A DNA stretch of 64,000 nt from Chloroflexota bacterium (GCA_021372725.1 JAJFTV010000033.1:1-64000), one strand, 5' to 3'; numbered from the stretch's first letter, positions 23,050-32,205 are shown. Notes: generated by a model from the letters alone, not told the origin. A program made the numbers and translations.

Positions 23050-24495
23050 ATGGATCAAAACGCCGCCCAACTCGGGATGGGGGTTAATCCCGAGACCGAG
23101 AAAAACGCCAATAAAAATGGCGAAATATATAACAACATGGCCTCATTGCTGGCACAAGAGGGTGTTGACATTGATTTCCCCCAACAAGGTGAAACACGAA
23201 CAGGCGTGGTTGCCAGTATCAGTCAGGGACAGATTCTGGTTAGCGTGGGGACTAAATCGGAAGGCGTCATCAGCGGGAAGGAATTCGATATCATTCCCCA
23301 GGAAGAACTGGAAAAACTACATGTTGGCGATGAATTACCGGTCTTTGTCATCAACCCGGAAGACCAGAATGGTAATCTCGTCCTTTCCTATGTGCGCGCC
23401 CTTGAGGAATCGGCCTGGCAAAAAGCGGAAGCAATGCTGGAGTCAAAAGAATCCTATTCCAGCAAGGTGGAAAGCTATAACAAAGGTGGTTTGATCGTTC
23501 CAATGGGCAGCTTGCGTGGTTTTGTGCCTGCGTCGCAGATCAGTCTGACACGACGCATGAGCCTGAGCAATGGCAACCCGGAGGAGCGGTGGGGCAAGTT
23601 TGTTGGCGAAGACATTGTCGTTTCTGTGATTGAAGTTGATCGTGAGCGCCGGCGTCTCATTCTCTCGGAACGCGCAGCCAGTACCGAAACTCGTGAAACG
23701 ATTAAAGAAAAAGTCATCGAGGATCTTAAGGAAGGTGATATCAAAACCGGCCGTGTGACCAGCCTGGCCGATTTCGGTGCTTTTGTTAATATCAGTGGCG
23801 CTGACGGTTTGGTTCATCTCTCCGAGATTTCGTGGGAACGGATTTCAAATCCCAGCGAGGTTCTTAAGGTTGGTCAGGAAGTTAAAGTAAAGATCATCAG
23901 TGTGGATCGTGAAAAGAAACGCATCGGGTTATCCATCCGCCAGCTTCTTGAAGATCCGCTGGTAAAAAAGCTGGAAACCTACAAAAAGGGCCAGCTCGTG
24001 GAAGGTAAAATCACCCGTCTCACCAAGTTTGGGGCATTCGCCCGCCTTGATGACGATGTGGAAGGATTGATCCATATCTCCGAAATCAGCGAAAAACGCA
24101 TTGAGCACCCCAAAGAAATTCTCAATGAAGGGGATGTGTTGACACTGCGTGTGATTAAAGTTGACCCTGCCAATCACCGGGTCGGTTTGAGCTTGCGGCG
24201 TGTCGATTCTTTGGCCTATGCCGATATGGATTGGCAATCTCTGTTGGATCAGGAATTGCTTGCCGATGAAGGTGATAATGTTTCCACAGCGGCACAACCA
24301 GAATCTGAAACCGAAACCCCGGCCGAAACATCCAGCGAAGAAGGATCGTCGCAGGCAGAAGCATCGGTTGCAGAAGTGTCGGTTACAGAAGAATCACCTC
24401 TAGAAGTATCACCTGCTGAGACAATGCCCACTGAAACACCCGGGGAAGAAGGATCTTTACCTGCTGCATCGGAACAAAACGAAAACGAAGGGTAA
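23050..24495 (+). CDS. rpsA: S1 RNA-binding domain protein, ribosomal protein S1-like
   Basis: S1 proteins bind mRNA and bring it to the 30S subunit. The 481 residues contain four S1 domains: about 47-115, 132-206, 230-297 and 314-384. The third and fourth carry the best motif matches (SLADFGAFVNISGADGLVHLSE, seen as DFGAFVNI...GLVHLSE; KFGAFARLDDDVEGLIHISE). This is a four-domain S1 as in many Gram-positive and Chloroflexota genomes, not the six-domain form of E. coli. The last 75 residues are acidic, Glu/Ser/Thr/Pro-rich and disordered. GGAG sits 11 bases before ATG 23050. A strong promoter is directly upstream. Whether it is a true ribosomal S1 or a related factor is inferred. Confidence 0.88.
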   Translation: MDQNAAQLGMGVNPETEKNANKNGEIYNNMASLLAQEGVDIDFPQQGETRTGVVASISQGQILVSVGTKSEGVISGKEFDIIPQEELEKLHVGDELPVFVINPEDQNGNLVLSYVRALEESAWQKAEAMLESKESYSSKVESYNKGGLIVPMGSLRGFVPASQISLTRRMSLSNGNPEERWGKFVGEDIVVSVIEVDRERRRLILSERAASTETRETIKEKVIEDLKEGDIKTGRVTSLADFGAFVNISGADGLVHLSEISWERISNPSEVLKVGQEVKVKIISVDREKKRIGLSIRQLLEDPLVKKLETYKKGQLVEGKITRLTKFGAFARLDDDVEGLIHISEISEKRIEHPKEILNEGDVLTLRVIKVDPANHRVGLSLRRVDSLAYADMDWQSLLDQELLADEGDNVSTAAQPESETETPAETSSEEGSSQAEASVAEVSVTEESPLEVSPAETMPTETPGEEGSLPAASEQNENEG

Positions 24496-24656
24496 TTTGG
24501 TGGCAGCCCACAAACGTTGTCAGTCTGCCCTTTATCTAAAGTGATAATTTTCTTTCTCGCTGCCCCCTGGTCAATGGATCGGCGGGCAGTGTCTTATCGC
24601 TAAACCATAATGGCGTACTTTTTTGGATAAACCGGGCTGTGTGTTGAAAACAAGGA

Positions 24657-25265
24657 ATGTTCTTGAAAAGCGCTTTGCGGATGACCCCTCAAAATACTAA
24701 CCTGCAAAATAACGGAAATGGTCAAACCGATTCCACCCAAAACGGTGTCCGGCTTTTTCCAATGACCCGCATCAGGATCGGGTTAACCCTGACTTTGATC
24801 GGGTTCATGATGTTTTTACTCGGTGCCCGCCCGGCATTATTTGGATTGGACCGCAGCCCGGTAATTGGTTTTGTACAAATAGCCGTCTTTACAGTGGGGC
24901 TTGGAGGTATTTGTATCGGCGGTTATATCAGTCTGATGGCATTGTGGAAAAATGAATCGCCCAGCATTGCGGCAGATTTTGGGTTGCGGTTTGTTGCCAC
25001 CGGTTTTGTGGTTGCAGTCTTTTCAGGAATGGCAGATATATTTGGTTTTGGAAGTCACCCGTTACCGGGCATCCCTTATTTTGGGATATGGCAGGCACGC
25101 GGGGTGCTGGTTGGTGAGATGATCATCGGTTTTGGTTTCCTCTTATTAATCCCGTATCGCTACATCTTTCCTTCAAAACCCACTGCCAGTGAAAAAACTG
25201 AATCCAGTTCGAAAACAGCGAATGAAACAGACGATGAAACCGGAGCCAAAACACCAGGGGAATAA
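24657..25265 (+). CDS. Hypothetical integral membrane protein
   Basis: I do not recognise the family. The 202-residue protein has a polar N-terminal stretch rich in Asn and Gln, four predicted membrane helices (about 40-60, 70-93, 106-126, 144-165) and a charged Ser/Thr/Glu/Lys tail. ATG 24657 is the first start after an in-frame stop, but the AAGGA touches it; TTG 24663, seven bases after AAGGA, or an ATG at 24681 may be the real start. It sits between the S1 gene and two M16 peptidases on the same strand, 31 bases before the first peptidase, so it may be cotranscribed with them. Confidence 0.65.
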   Translation: MFLKSALRMTPQNTNLQNNGNGQTDSTQNGVRLFPMTRIRIGLTLTLIGFMMFLLGARPALFGLDRSPVIGFVQIAVFTVGLGGICIGGYISLMALWKNESPSIAADFGLRFVATGFVVAVFSGMADIFGFGSHPLPGIPYFGIWQARGVLVGEMIIGFGFLLLIPYRYIFPSKPTASEKTESSSKTANETDDETGAKTPGE

Positions 25266-25296
25266 GCAGAAGAAAATTTTATCCAACGGGAAATTT

Positions 25297-26580
25297 ATGA
25301 ACGCATTTGAAAAACTGAACAATGGTCTTTCTATCTATTTAAAAGAGATTCATACTGCCCCCATCATCAGTCACTGGGTATGGTATCGGGTAGGTTCAAG
25401 AAATGAAAAACCGGGGAAGACGGGTATTTCCCATTGGGTGGAACACATGCAGTTTAAAGGTACCAAACGCTTCCCCACCGGTACTCTGGATCGGGCAATT
25501 TCACGCGATGGTGGAATGTGGAACGCCTTTACCAATCTCGACTGGACAGCCTATTTTCAGGTTATGCCCTCCGACAAGATCGATATTGCCCTCGAATTGG
25601 AAGCAGACCGGATGAAGAACAGTCTCTACGAACCCGATGAGGTGGAGTCCGAAAGAACTGTCATCCTTTCGGAACTGGAGGGCAGTGAAAACGAACCCCT
25701 CTTCCGGCTGGGTACTGCCATGCAAATGGCAGCCTTTGACCACCATCCATACCGTTATGAAATCATCGGCGAAAAGAAAGATTTGTTGGCGATCACCCGT
25801 GATGATCTGTATTCGCATTATCAAAAAAATTACTCCCCTGAAAATGCCCTTGTTTGTGCGGCGGGTGATTTCGACAGCCAGGAAATGTTGGACAAACTAA
25901 AACGGCTGTACCAGGATATTCCGATGGGCAACAGCCAATCCCAGCCTGTTGAACAGGAGAATTTTATAGGTTCCGAACGCCGGGTGGAAATCGAAGGGGC
26001 GGGCGGAACCACCTACCTGCAATTGGCTTATCGAGCCCCGGCTGCAAACACTACTGATTTCTTTGCCCTGACCGTTTTGGACAGTCTGCTGACCGGACCG
26101 AGCAGTTTGAGCATGTTTGGAGGTGGAGGGGTATCGAACCGGACCAGCCGGCTGTATCGGGCTCTGGTGGAACGAGATTATGCTGTCGCTGTCAATGGCA
26201 GCCTTCAGTCAACGATCGATCCCTTTCTGTACAATATTCTGATTGTGGTGCATCCGGGCCAGGATGTGGAGAATGTTCTGTCTGAGACCGATGCCCAGAT
26301 TGCCAGGGTGCTAAATGACAAGGTGAGCGGGCAGGAAATCGAACGCTCTATTAAACAGGCTAAAGCCTTGTTTGCCTACAGTACCGAGAGTGTAACCAAC
26401 CAGGCATTCTGGCTGGGCTATTCGGAAATGTTCGCCAGCTATGACTGGTTCCTGCATTACATCGCTATGTTGGAAGAAGTTAATCCCGACCAGGTGCTTG
26501 AAACCGCCCGTTTGTATCTCGATCCTGGAAAAAGGGTGACAGGGATTTATCGACCGGTGGATGAAGGAGGTGCTGCATGA
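25297..26580 (+). CDS. M16 family zinc peptidase, catalytic subunit
   Basis: M16 (pitrilysin/processing-peptidase) proteins cut short peptides inside a clamshell chamber. This 427-residue protein has the inverted zinc motif HWVEH (His46, Glu49, His50) and a downstream glutamate in TVILSELEGSE (Glu126) as third ligand, so it is the active half. The start ATG 25297 is chosen because NAFEKLNNGLSIYLKE aligns with the family N-terminus; upstream in-frame codons overlap the previous gene in another frame. GGGAAA is a weak ribosome site. No signal peptide is present. The stop overlaps the next gene by four bases, which encodes the partner half. Confidence 0.92.
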   Translation: MNAFEKLNNGLSIYLKEIHTAPIISHWVWYRVGSRNEKPGKTGISHWVEHMQFKGTKRFPTGTLDRAISRDGGMWNAFTNLDWTAYFQVMPSDKIDIALELEADRMKNSLYEPDEVESERTVILSELEGSENEPLFRLGTAMQMAAFDHHPYRYEIIGEKKDLLAITRDDLYSHYQKNYSPENALVCAAGDFDSQEMLDKLKRLYQDIPMGNSQSQPVEQENFIGSERRVEIEGAGGTTYLQLAYRAPAANTTDFFALTVLDSLLTGPSSLSMFGGGGVSNRTSRLYRALVERDYAVAVNGSLQSTIDPFLYNILIVVHPGQDVENVLSETDAQIARVLNDKVSGQEIERSIKQAKALFAYSTESVTNQAFWLGYSEMFASYDWFLHYIAMLEEVNPDQVLETARLYLDPGKRVTGIYRPVDEGGAA

Positions 26581-27854
26581 CGCCGATTAATCATTGGGCC
26601 AGTATCCCCGGCCCTGAAAATATCACCCGCCGGGAAACAGAAAATGGAATTATCGTCCTTTCCAGGGAAAACTTTGACAGCCCTTCGGTTGTGTTTAATG
26701 GTTACCTGGGTGGGGGAAGTCTGTTTGATCCGGATGACCGTTTGGGTTTGGCTTTGTTTACCACGCAGGCTCTCATGCGCGGCACGGCAAAGCGTTCCCA
26801 GCAGGAAATCTACGAGGCACTCGAGAGCATGGGTGCAAGTGTTGGGTTTGGGATCGGTGCACACAGTGTGACTTTTGGCGGAAGAGCACTTGCCGAGGAT
26901 TTTCCTGTCATACTGGACACGCTGGCTGAGGTACTGCAAAACCCCATATTTCCAGATGTTGAATTGGAACGCCTGCGGGCCCAAATGTTAACCTCGCTGG
27001 CTTTGCGCGATCAAGACACCGAGCAGCGTGCTTCCATGGCATTTGAAGAGATCGTCTACGCCGGGCATCCGTATTCACGCCCGGAGGATGGCAACCCGGA
27101 AACCATTCAGGCCATCCAGCGTGCCGACCTGGTTGATTTTCATCACCGCTACTATGGCCCGCAGGGAATGGTCATTGCGGTGGTAGGCGCTTTGAACAGG
27201 GAAAGCGTGACGGATGAGGTGGAAAAACGTTTTGGTTGCTGGGAAAATTCTTTTGATCCACAGCAGCCCGTTTTGCCAGATCCTCAACCTGTGACTGCCG
27301 AGGTGAGAAAACATATCCCACTCCAGGATAAATTCCAAACCGATGTCATCATGGGCACTCTGGGGCCAAAGCGCACATCAGCGGATTATCTCACTGCAAA
27401 TCTGGGCAATCATATACTGGGTCAATTTGGTATGATGGGCCGGATCGGTGAAAGCGTGCGGGAAAAAGCGGGTCTTGCATACAACGTCACCTCCAGTATC
27501 AATGCAGGTTTGTTAAGTGGCACCTGGGAAGTTTCGGCGGGTGTGGCTCCGGAAAATGTCGCTCAGGCAGTTGAATTGATAAAAAAGGAAATTGCCCGTT
27601 TTACAGCCGAGCCGGTCACCGCAGAAGAGATTTCGGACAGTACATCCAATTTAATTGGGCAGGTACCGCTCTGGCTTGAGTCGAATAACGGTGTAGCGAG
27701 TGCATTGGTACGTTTGGAGCGTTTCCAGCTTGGTCTCGACTATTATCACCGATTTCCTGACATGCTGAAAGCGATTACCGCGGCCGATATTCTGGAATGT
27801 GCCCGGCGTTATCTGGATGCGGATAAACTGATTATTGCCAGCTCAGGCCAATAG
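26577..27854 (+). CDS. M16 family peptidase, non-catalytic partner
   Basis: The 425 residues share the M16 fold but lack HxxEH: the corresponding segment reads LALFTTQALMRGTAKRS. The C-terminal substrate-holding region is kept, with REKAGLAYNVTSS. Such Arg/Tyr-bearing, zinc-less subunits pair with a catalytic subunit to form a heterodimer like Sphingomonas-type or mitochondrial processing peptidases. The ATGA overlap with the catalytic gene supports a 1:1 complex. The gene ends 25 bases before a convergent small gene, without a clear terminator between. Confidence 0.9.
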   Translation: MTPINHWASIPGPENITRRETENGIIVLSRENFDSPSVVFNGYLGGGSLFDPDDRLGLALFTTQALMRGTAKRSQQEIYEALESMGASVGFGIGAHSVTFGGRALAEDFPVILDTLAEVLQNPIFPDVELERLRAQMLTSLALRDQDTEQRASMAFEEIVYAGHPYSRPEDGNPETIQAIQRADLVDFHHRYYGPQGMVIAVVGALNRESVTDEVEKRFGCWENSFDPQQPVLPDPQPVTAEVRKHIPLQDKFQTDVIMGTLGPKRTSADYLTANLGNHILGQFGMMGRIGESVREKAGLAYNVTSSINAGLLSGTWEVSAGVAPENVAQAVELIKKEIARFTAEPVTAEEISDSTSNLIGQVPLWLESNNGVASALVRLERFQLGLDYYHRFPDMLKAITAADILECARRYLDADKLIIASSGQ

Positions 27855-27879
27855 TCTTATTGATGCCAGCATTTGAAGT

Positions 27880-28140
27880 TCAGACGTTGGCAAGTTTTTT
27901 CACCGCGGCTGGTGACTGGCTGCTGATCCCCAACCAGAGGTGATCGGGCAATATTTTGGTTGATGATCGAATTTCAAATCCGGCCGGTGGCTGCTTTTTT
28001 TGATCCAGCATACTGGGGTGGACAAAGCATAAGTTGGGGTGCTGCCCGTATTTATTCTGATAATATTTGGCCGCCTTGATGATCTTCGTTTCAAGATCGG
28101 TTTTTGGGTTATTATCGAACCATAACATACCGGTATTCAT
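27880..28140 (-). CDS. Small hypothetical protein with regulated-looking promoter
   Basis: An 86-residue protein of unknown function, sequence opening MNTGMLWFDNNPKTDLETKI (20 shown). It has no membrane segment. A helix is likely at about 15-30 (DLETKIIKAAKYYQNKYG), followed by PNLCFVHPSML and a short beta-rich C-terminal half. A strong GGAGGAAAC ribosome site precedes the ATG. A promoter overlapped by a LexA-box-like dyad and a second dyad sit immediately upstream, which suggests a tightly controlled gene. It is convergent with the M16 pair and divergent from the GltD-like gene. Confidence 0.75.
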   Translation of the reverse strand: MNTGMLWFDNNPKTDLETKIIKAAKYYQNKYGQHPNLCFVHPSMLDQKKQPPAGFEIRSSTKILPDHLWLGISSQSPAAVKKLANV

Positions 28141-28158
28141 GTTTCCTCCAGTTATAAA

Positions 28159-28198
28159 ATAGAAAATATATTCTATGATTATTATTGTACAAATGTTC
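28159..28198 (-). promoter_or_regulatory. Promoter with two operator-like dyads, one LexA-box-like
   Basis: On the minus strand GAACATTTGTAC (28187-28198) matches the Gram-positive LexA pattern GAAC-N4-GTTC with one change. It overlaps TTGTAC, a possible -35, which stands 16 bases from TATATT. A second dyad, ATAGAA-N6-TTCTAT (28159-28176), covers the -10 and start region. Both sit 18-58 bases before the small gene's ATG. This is motif reading only. Confidence 0.45.
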
Positions 28199-28221
28199 TA
28201 ATTAAATGTCAAGAGGTATGT

Positions 28222-28249
28222 TTGATATTCCATGCCGCGTTCATAAAAT
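28222..28249 (+). promoter_or_regulatory. Candidate promoter of the GltD-like gene
   Basis: TTGATA (28222-28227), 16 bases, TAAAAT (28244-28249). It leaves a leader of roughly 180 bases before the start at 28437, in which I see no riboswitch-like structure. Confidence 0.4.
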
Positions 28250-28436
28250 TTGAATTATGGGGTAAAATTAATCTGTCGTAAAACTTTCATTCTCATGTGA
28301 ATCAAACCTGTAATTTGTTGAATCCACGTTGCTATCGGTTGAAATTACCCCTGGGATGAAAAAATGGGATCACATTTTATGAATAGGAAAACACAATCGA
28401 TTACAGGAATCCAAAATTCTTTTCTGAGAGGAGAAT

Positions 28437-29879
28437 ATGCAATCAATACCCGGTGAGTTTCTGGAGATTAACCGAAAGAAAAGAGTTTATCAGCCTTTTA
28501 AGGGGTTGAGTTACCGTTCACCTACGGAGCGGGTATGCGATTTCAGCGAAGTGGTGCTGCCGTTTGATGAAAACCGGGCCCGTTTCGAAGCCTCGCGTTG
28601 TATTCATTGCCCGGATCCGGCGCCATGTGTTTTGGCTTGCCCGGTGCACAATGATATTCCCTCGGCCATGTGGCTGATTGAACACGGCGAATTCGACGAG
28701 GCTTTGCGTTTATATTTACAAACCAGCTCTTTCCCGTGCTTCTGTGGCCGGGTCTGCCCTCACGAGCAGCTTTGTCAGGGTTCCTGCGTATTAAGTAAGG
28801 ATGGAGCCCCGGTATTGACCGGTCATTTGGAAGCGTTTGTGGCTGATTATGGTACCTGCCGCTGGTTGTCAGAAGGTGGTCTGATGACATCCCCTCCCAA
28901 AACCGGAAAAAAGGTTGCCGTAGTAGGAGCAGGCCCTTCCGGCCTGGGCTGTGCGCAAGTATTGGCTTCGTACGGTCATTCTGTGACCGTGTTTGATGCC
29001 ATGCCATTTCCCGGCGGGCTTTTGATGTACGGCATTCCGAATTTCAAGCTTCCACGCAACGTTATTTACCCTCAAATTGACCGTCTAAAATCCCTCGGAA
29101 TCACCTTTGTCCCCAATACCCGCATTGGGAAAGATAAAACAGTTGATGATCTTTTCGACCAGGGGTTTAATGCGGTTTTTATTGGGATTGGTACCTGGAT
29201 TGACGCATTAATGGAAATACCGGGTGAGGATTTACCGGGTGTTTACAAAGGTTCCCATTTCTTGATCCTGGCCAATTCTGATCCGGATCATTTACCCGCC
29301 GGGATGGAGAAAGATTTCAAAATCGGAAAGAAAGTGGTTGTGGTTGGCGGGGGCGATACTGCTTCAGATTGTCTGCGCACTGCAGTTCGCCTGGATACCG
29401 AAGAAGTCACCTGTATCTACCGGCGTACCGAAGCTGAAATGCCGGGCAGTAAGAAAGACCGCCAGCTTGCTCGCGAGGAGGGCGCTGAATACAAGTTTCT
29501 CACACAGCCGGTACGTTTCATTGCAGGAGAGGATGGAAAGCTGGCTGCCATTGAGTGCCTCCAGAATCGTCTGGGTGAACCCGACGAAAAAGGACGCCGC
29601 AGACCTGTACCAATTGAAGGTTCCAATTTCATCATCGAGGCCGATATGGCTGTTCTGGCAATTGGATATTGGCCGGATACAACACTCGGAAAATCAACCC
29701 CGGGGCTTCAACTGAAAAAATGGGGGGAGATTATCGCTGATCCTGAAACAGGGGCAACCTCACGACCGGGTGTCTTTGCCGGCGGTGACGCTGTAACCGG
29801 CCCAGATCTGGTGGTTACGGCAATGGCAGCCGGAAGGCACGCCGCGGTGGCAATCGACAAGTATTTACAGGAAAAATAG
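28437..29879 (+). CDS. GltD-like FAD/NAD(P) oxidoreductase with N-terminal iron-sulfur domain
   Basis: The 480-residue protein belongs to the family of the glutamate synthase small subunit, NfnB and PreT. It has an N-terminal [4Fe-4S] domain with CIHCPDPAPCVLACP and CFCGRVCPHEQLCQGSC, an FAD motif VAVVGAGPSGLGCA (about 160-173), the NADPH motif VVVVGGGDTASDC, and the C-terminal FAD contact GVFAGGDAVTGPDLVVTA. GAGAGGAG precedes the ATG. No large subunit (gltB) or NfnA/PreA partner is next to it, so it could be the small subunit of a remote glutamate synthase or a stand-alone electron-transfer partner. Confidence 0.87.
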   Translation: MQSIPGEFLEINRKKRVYQPFKGLSYRSPTERVCDFSEVVLPFDENRARFEASRCIHCPDPAPCVLACPVHNDIPSAMWLIEHGEFDEALRLYLQTSSFPCFCGRVCPHEQLCQGSCVLSKDGAPVLTGHLEAFVADYGTCRWLSEGGLMTSPPKTGKKVAVVGAGPSGLGCAQVLASYGHSVTVFDAMPFPGGLLMYGIPNFKLPRNVIYPQIDRLKSLGITFVPNTRIGKDKTVDDLFDQGFNAVFIGIGTWIDALMEIPGEDLPGVYKGSHFLILANSDPDHLPAGMEKDFKIGKKVVVVGGGDTASDCLRTAVRLDTEEVTCIYRRTEAEMPGSKKDRQLAREEGAEYKFLTQPVRFIAGEDGKLAAIECLQNRLGEPDEKGRRRPVPIEGSNFIIEADMAVLAIGYWPDTTLGKSTPGLQLKKWGEIIADPETGATSRPGVFAGGDAVTGPDLVVTAMAAGRHAAVAIDKYLQEK

Positions 29880-30006
29880 CTCTCCATCAATTTCTGATTT
29901 TGAGGTATGCTTAAGGTCACAGCCATAATCATCCGCGTCATATTCCGTTTGTCCGGGATAAAACCCGCTCATTTTTCATGGAAAAATTACTTCGAAGGAG
30001 GATGGT

Positions 30007-30564
30007 GTGATTAAAGAGACGCTCAAGGAAGCTGAAATTCGAATGAAGGGCGCAGTGGATACCCTGGAACTGGATCTGTCAGGTATTCGCACAGGCCGGG
30101 CGTCACCAGCACTTGTTGAACGCCTTCCAATAGATTACTACGGTGCATCTATACCATTGATTCAATTAGCCACCATCAGTGTTCCTGAAGCCCGTTCGTT
30201 ATTAATCCGACCCTTTGATGCCAGTACCCTTAAGACAATCGAACGAGCCATCCTCGCTTCTGATTTGGGATTAACCCCCATGAACGATGGAAAATCGATC
30301 CGCCTTAATCTGCCGCCGCTCACAGAAGAACGTCGTCGTGATTTGGTAAAACTGGTTCATAACCGTCTTGAAGATGCACGGGTTGCTGTTCGAAATGTGC
30401 GTCGTGATTTGATTCGTGATTTACGCGAGTTCGAGGGCGAAAAACTGATCACCGAAGATGATTTGAAAAAGGGAGAAGAAGAACTTCAAAAACTGACCGA
30501 GAAGATGACGGATCTTGTGGATGAGGTTGGAGAAAGAAAAGAAAAAGAAATTTTGGAAGTGTAG
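30007..30564 (+). CDS. frr: Ribosome recycling factor
   Basis: RRF, with EF-G, splits the ribosome after termination. The 185-residue protein is of normal length with the GIRTGRASPALVERL segment, PLIQLATISVPEARSLLI, and the long helix at the C-terminus (RRDLIRDLREFEG). The start is GTG 30007, seven bases after GGAGGA; the nearby ATG is followed at once by a stop. The usual pyrH and tsf are not upstream here, but the standard downstream order frr-uppS-cdsA is kept. Confidence 0.97.
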   Translation: MIKETLKEAEIRMKGAVDTLELDLSGIRTGRASPALVERLPIDYYGASIPLIQLATISVPEARSLLIRPFDASTLKTIERAILASDLGLTPMNDGKSIRLNLPPLTEERRRDLVKLVHNRLEDARVAVRNVRRDLIRDLREFEGEKLITEDDLKKGEEELQKLTEKMTDLVDEVGERKEKEILEV

Positions 30565-30577
30565 ATCAATCTTTTCC

Positions 30578-31300
30578 ATGAATCCAGAAACCGATTTACC
30601 TAATCAAATTCCAAATCATATCGCCATTATCATGGATGGGAATGGACGCTGGGCTGCAAAACGCAGCTTACCGCGTCTGGCAGGTCATCGTGCAGGAACT
30701 GAGAATATTCGCCCCATCATTCGCGCCAGCATCGATCAGGGTATCAAATATTTGACCTTGTACGCCTTTTCCACCGAAAACTGGAGCCGACCCAGGGAAG
30801 AGGTGGATGGCTTGATGAATCTCATGGGCAATGTCATTGAGCGTGAATTAAATGCACTGCATGCTGAGGGAGTTCAACTGCGCCATATTGGCCACCTGGA
30901 AGGATTGGGCGATGATCTCCATCAAAAAGTAAAAAACGCGATCGATACTACCAGGAATAACAATTGTTTGATATTGACTCTTGCCTTTAATTACGGCGGA
31001 CGGGATGAAATTATTTGTGCCTTCAAGCGCATGATCCAGGATCATATCAAACCGGAAGATATCGATGAGGAACTGGTCGGAAAATATTTATTTACGGCGA
31101 ATACCCCTGATCCGGATTTGGTGATTCGTACATCAGGTGAGATGCGCACCAGCAATTTTCTCATCTGGCAGACCACTTATGCCGAGTGGTATTTCACCCC
31201 CACCTTGTGGCCTGATTTCAGTCAAACTGAATTAATCGAAGCGATAAAAGTTTACAGTCACCGCGAAAGACGTTTCGGTCGAGTAAATTTAGTTCTCTGA
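30578..31300 (+). CDS. uppS: Undecaprenyl diphosphate synthase
   Basis: This cis-prenyltransferase makes the C55 lipid carrier for cell-wall and glycan precursors. In 240 residues: IAIIMDGNGRWA with the catalytic Asp20, GHRAGTENI, YAFSTENWSRP, and the substrate loop RTSGEMRTSNFLIWQ...YAEWYF, followed by FGRV at the end. ATG 30578 lies 13 bases after the frr stop without a good ribosome site, so coupling to frr is likely; upstream in-frame codons overlap frr and are not conserved. Confidence 0.97.
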   Translation: MNPETDLPNQIPNHIAIIMDGNGRWAAKRSLPRLAGHRAGTENIRPIIRASIDQGIKYLTLYAFSTENWSRPREEVDGLMNLMGNVIERELNALHAEGVQLRHIGHLEGLGDDLHQKVKNAIDTTRNNNCLILTLAFNYGGRDEIICAFKRMIQDHIKPEDIDEELVGKYLFTANTPDPDLVIRTSGEMRTSNFLIWQTTYAEWYFTPTLWPDFSQTELIEAIKVYSHRERRFGRVNLVL

Positions 31301-31305
31301 CCATC

Positions 31306-32157
31306 ATGTTGAAACAACGGCTCATCGTCATCATTATCATGCTTCCGGTGTTGGTATATTTTGCCGCATTGGGAGGATTACCTTATACCCTGCTCATATC
31401 CTTGTTCATCGGTCTGGCTGCCTGGGAATTCTGGCGAATGTTCTACCGGGGGGGATATGCTCCTTCAGCGATACTCACCATAGGAGGAGCGGTTCTTTTT
31501 TGTTTGCAAGGCTATTTCACACAAATTCCCCTGGAAGCCCTGATGGTGGGTCTGGCTATGCTCACAGCCCTGGTTCAACTGGTAAAGTATGAACGCGGAC
31601 CTCAGAATGGAACACCAAATAGCACGCCATCTGGCACAGCGTATGGCGCGCAGAACGCCGCGTTAGGTTTTTGTATCACGTTGGCTGGAAGCCTGTATTG
31701 GGGTATGCTGGGATCATACCTGATACGTCTTCGCATGCTGCCGGATGGATTTTGGTGGCTCATGTTAACCCTGCCGGCAGTTTGGGCTTCAGATTCCGGG
31801 GGTTATTTGATCGGCCGTACGTTCGGTCAACATTTTATGACACCGCGGTTAAGCCCCAAGAAGACCTGGGAAGGCTTTGCAGGAGGAATTGTGTTTTCCC
31901 TCCTGTTGACTGCTACATTGGGCGCCTTATGGCATATAAAAGCTGAACAGGTGACATGGCAAAGCGGTTTATTTTTAGGGGCAATTATTGCTGTCCTGGT
32001 TCCTTTGGGCGATTTCACGGGTAGTTTGTTTAAAAGGTTTTTTTCCCTTAAGGATTCCAGCAAACTCATTCCGGGACATGGGGGTGTAATCGATCGGATT
32101 GACACATGGGTTTGGGCTGCTGTATTGGGGTATTATTTCGTGATTTTTCTTCAATGA
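31306..32157 (+). CDS. cdsA: Phosphatidate cytidylyltransferase
   Basis: CdsA activates phosphatidic acid to CDP-diacylglycerol, the branch point for phospholipids. The 283 residues form several membrane helices and end with the family signature SLFKRFFSLKDSSKLIPGHG followed by GVIDRIDT. SDSGGYLIGRTFGQH supplies the conserved acidic pair earlier. The gene begins 5 bases after uppS. It is the last of the frr-uppS-cdsA unit; dxr, which often follows, is absent. Confidence 0.96.
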   Translation: MLKQRLIVIIIMLPVLVYFAALGGLPYTLLISLFIGLAAWEFWRMFYRGGYAPSAILTIGGAVLFCLQGYFTQIPLEALMVGLAMLTALVQLVKYERGPQNGTPNSTPSGTAYGAQNAALGFCITLAGSLYWGMLGSYLIRLRMLPDGFWWLMLTLPAVWASDSGGYLIGRTFGQHFMTPRLSPKKTWEGFAGGIVFSLLLTATLGALWHIKAEQVTWQSGLFLGAIIAVLVPLGDFTGSLFKRFFSLKDSSKLIPGHGGVIDRIDTWVWAAVLGYYFVIFLQ

Positions 32158-32205
32158 TTCAATCTCGCGTTCGTTCATTACCTGCAATCCCAAAGGAGGC
32201 ATTTT

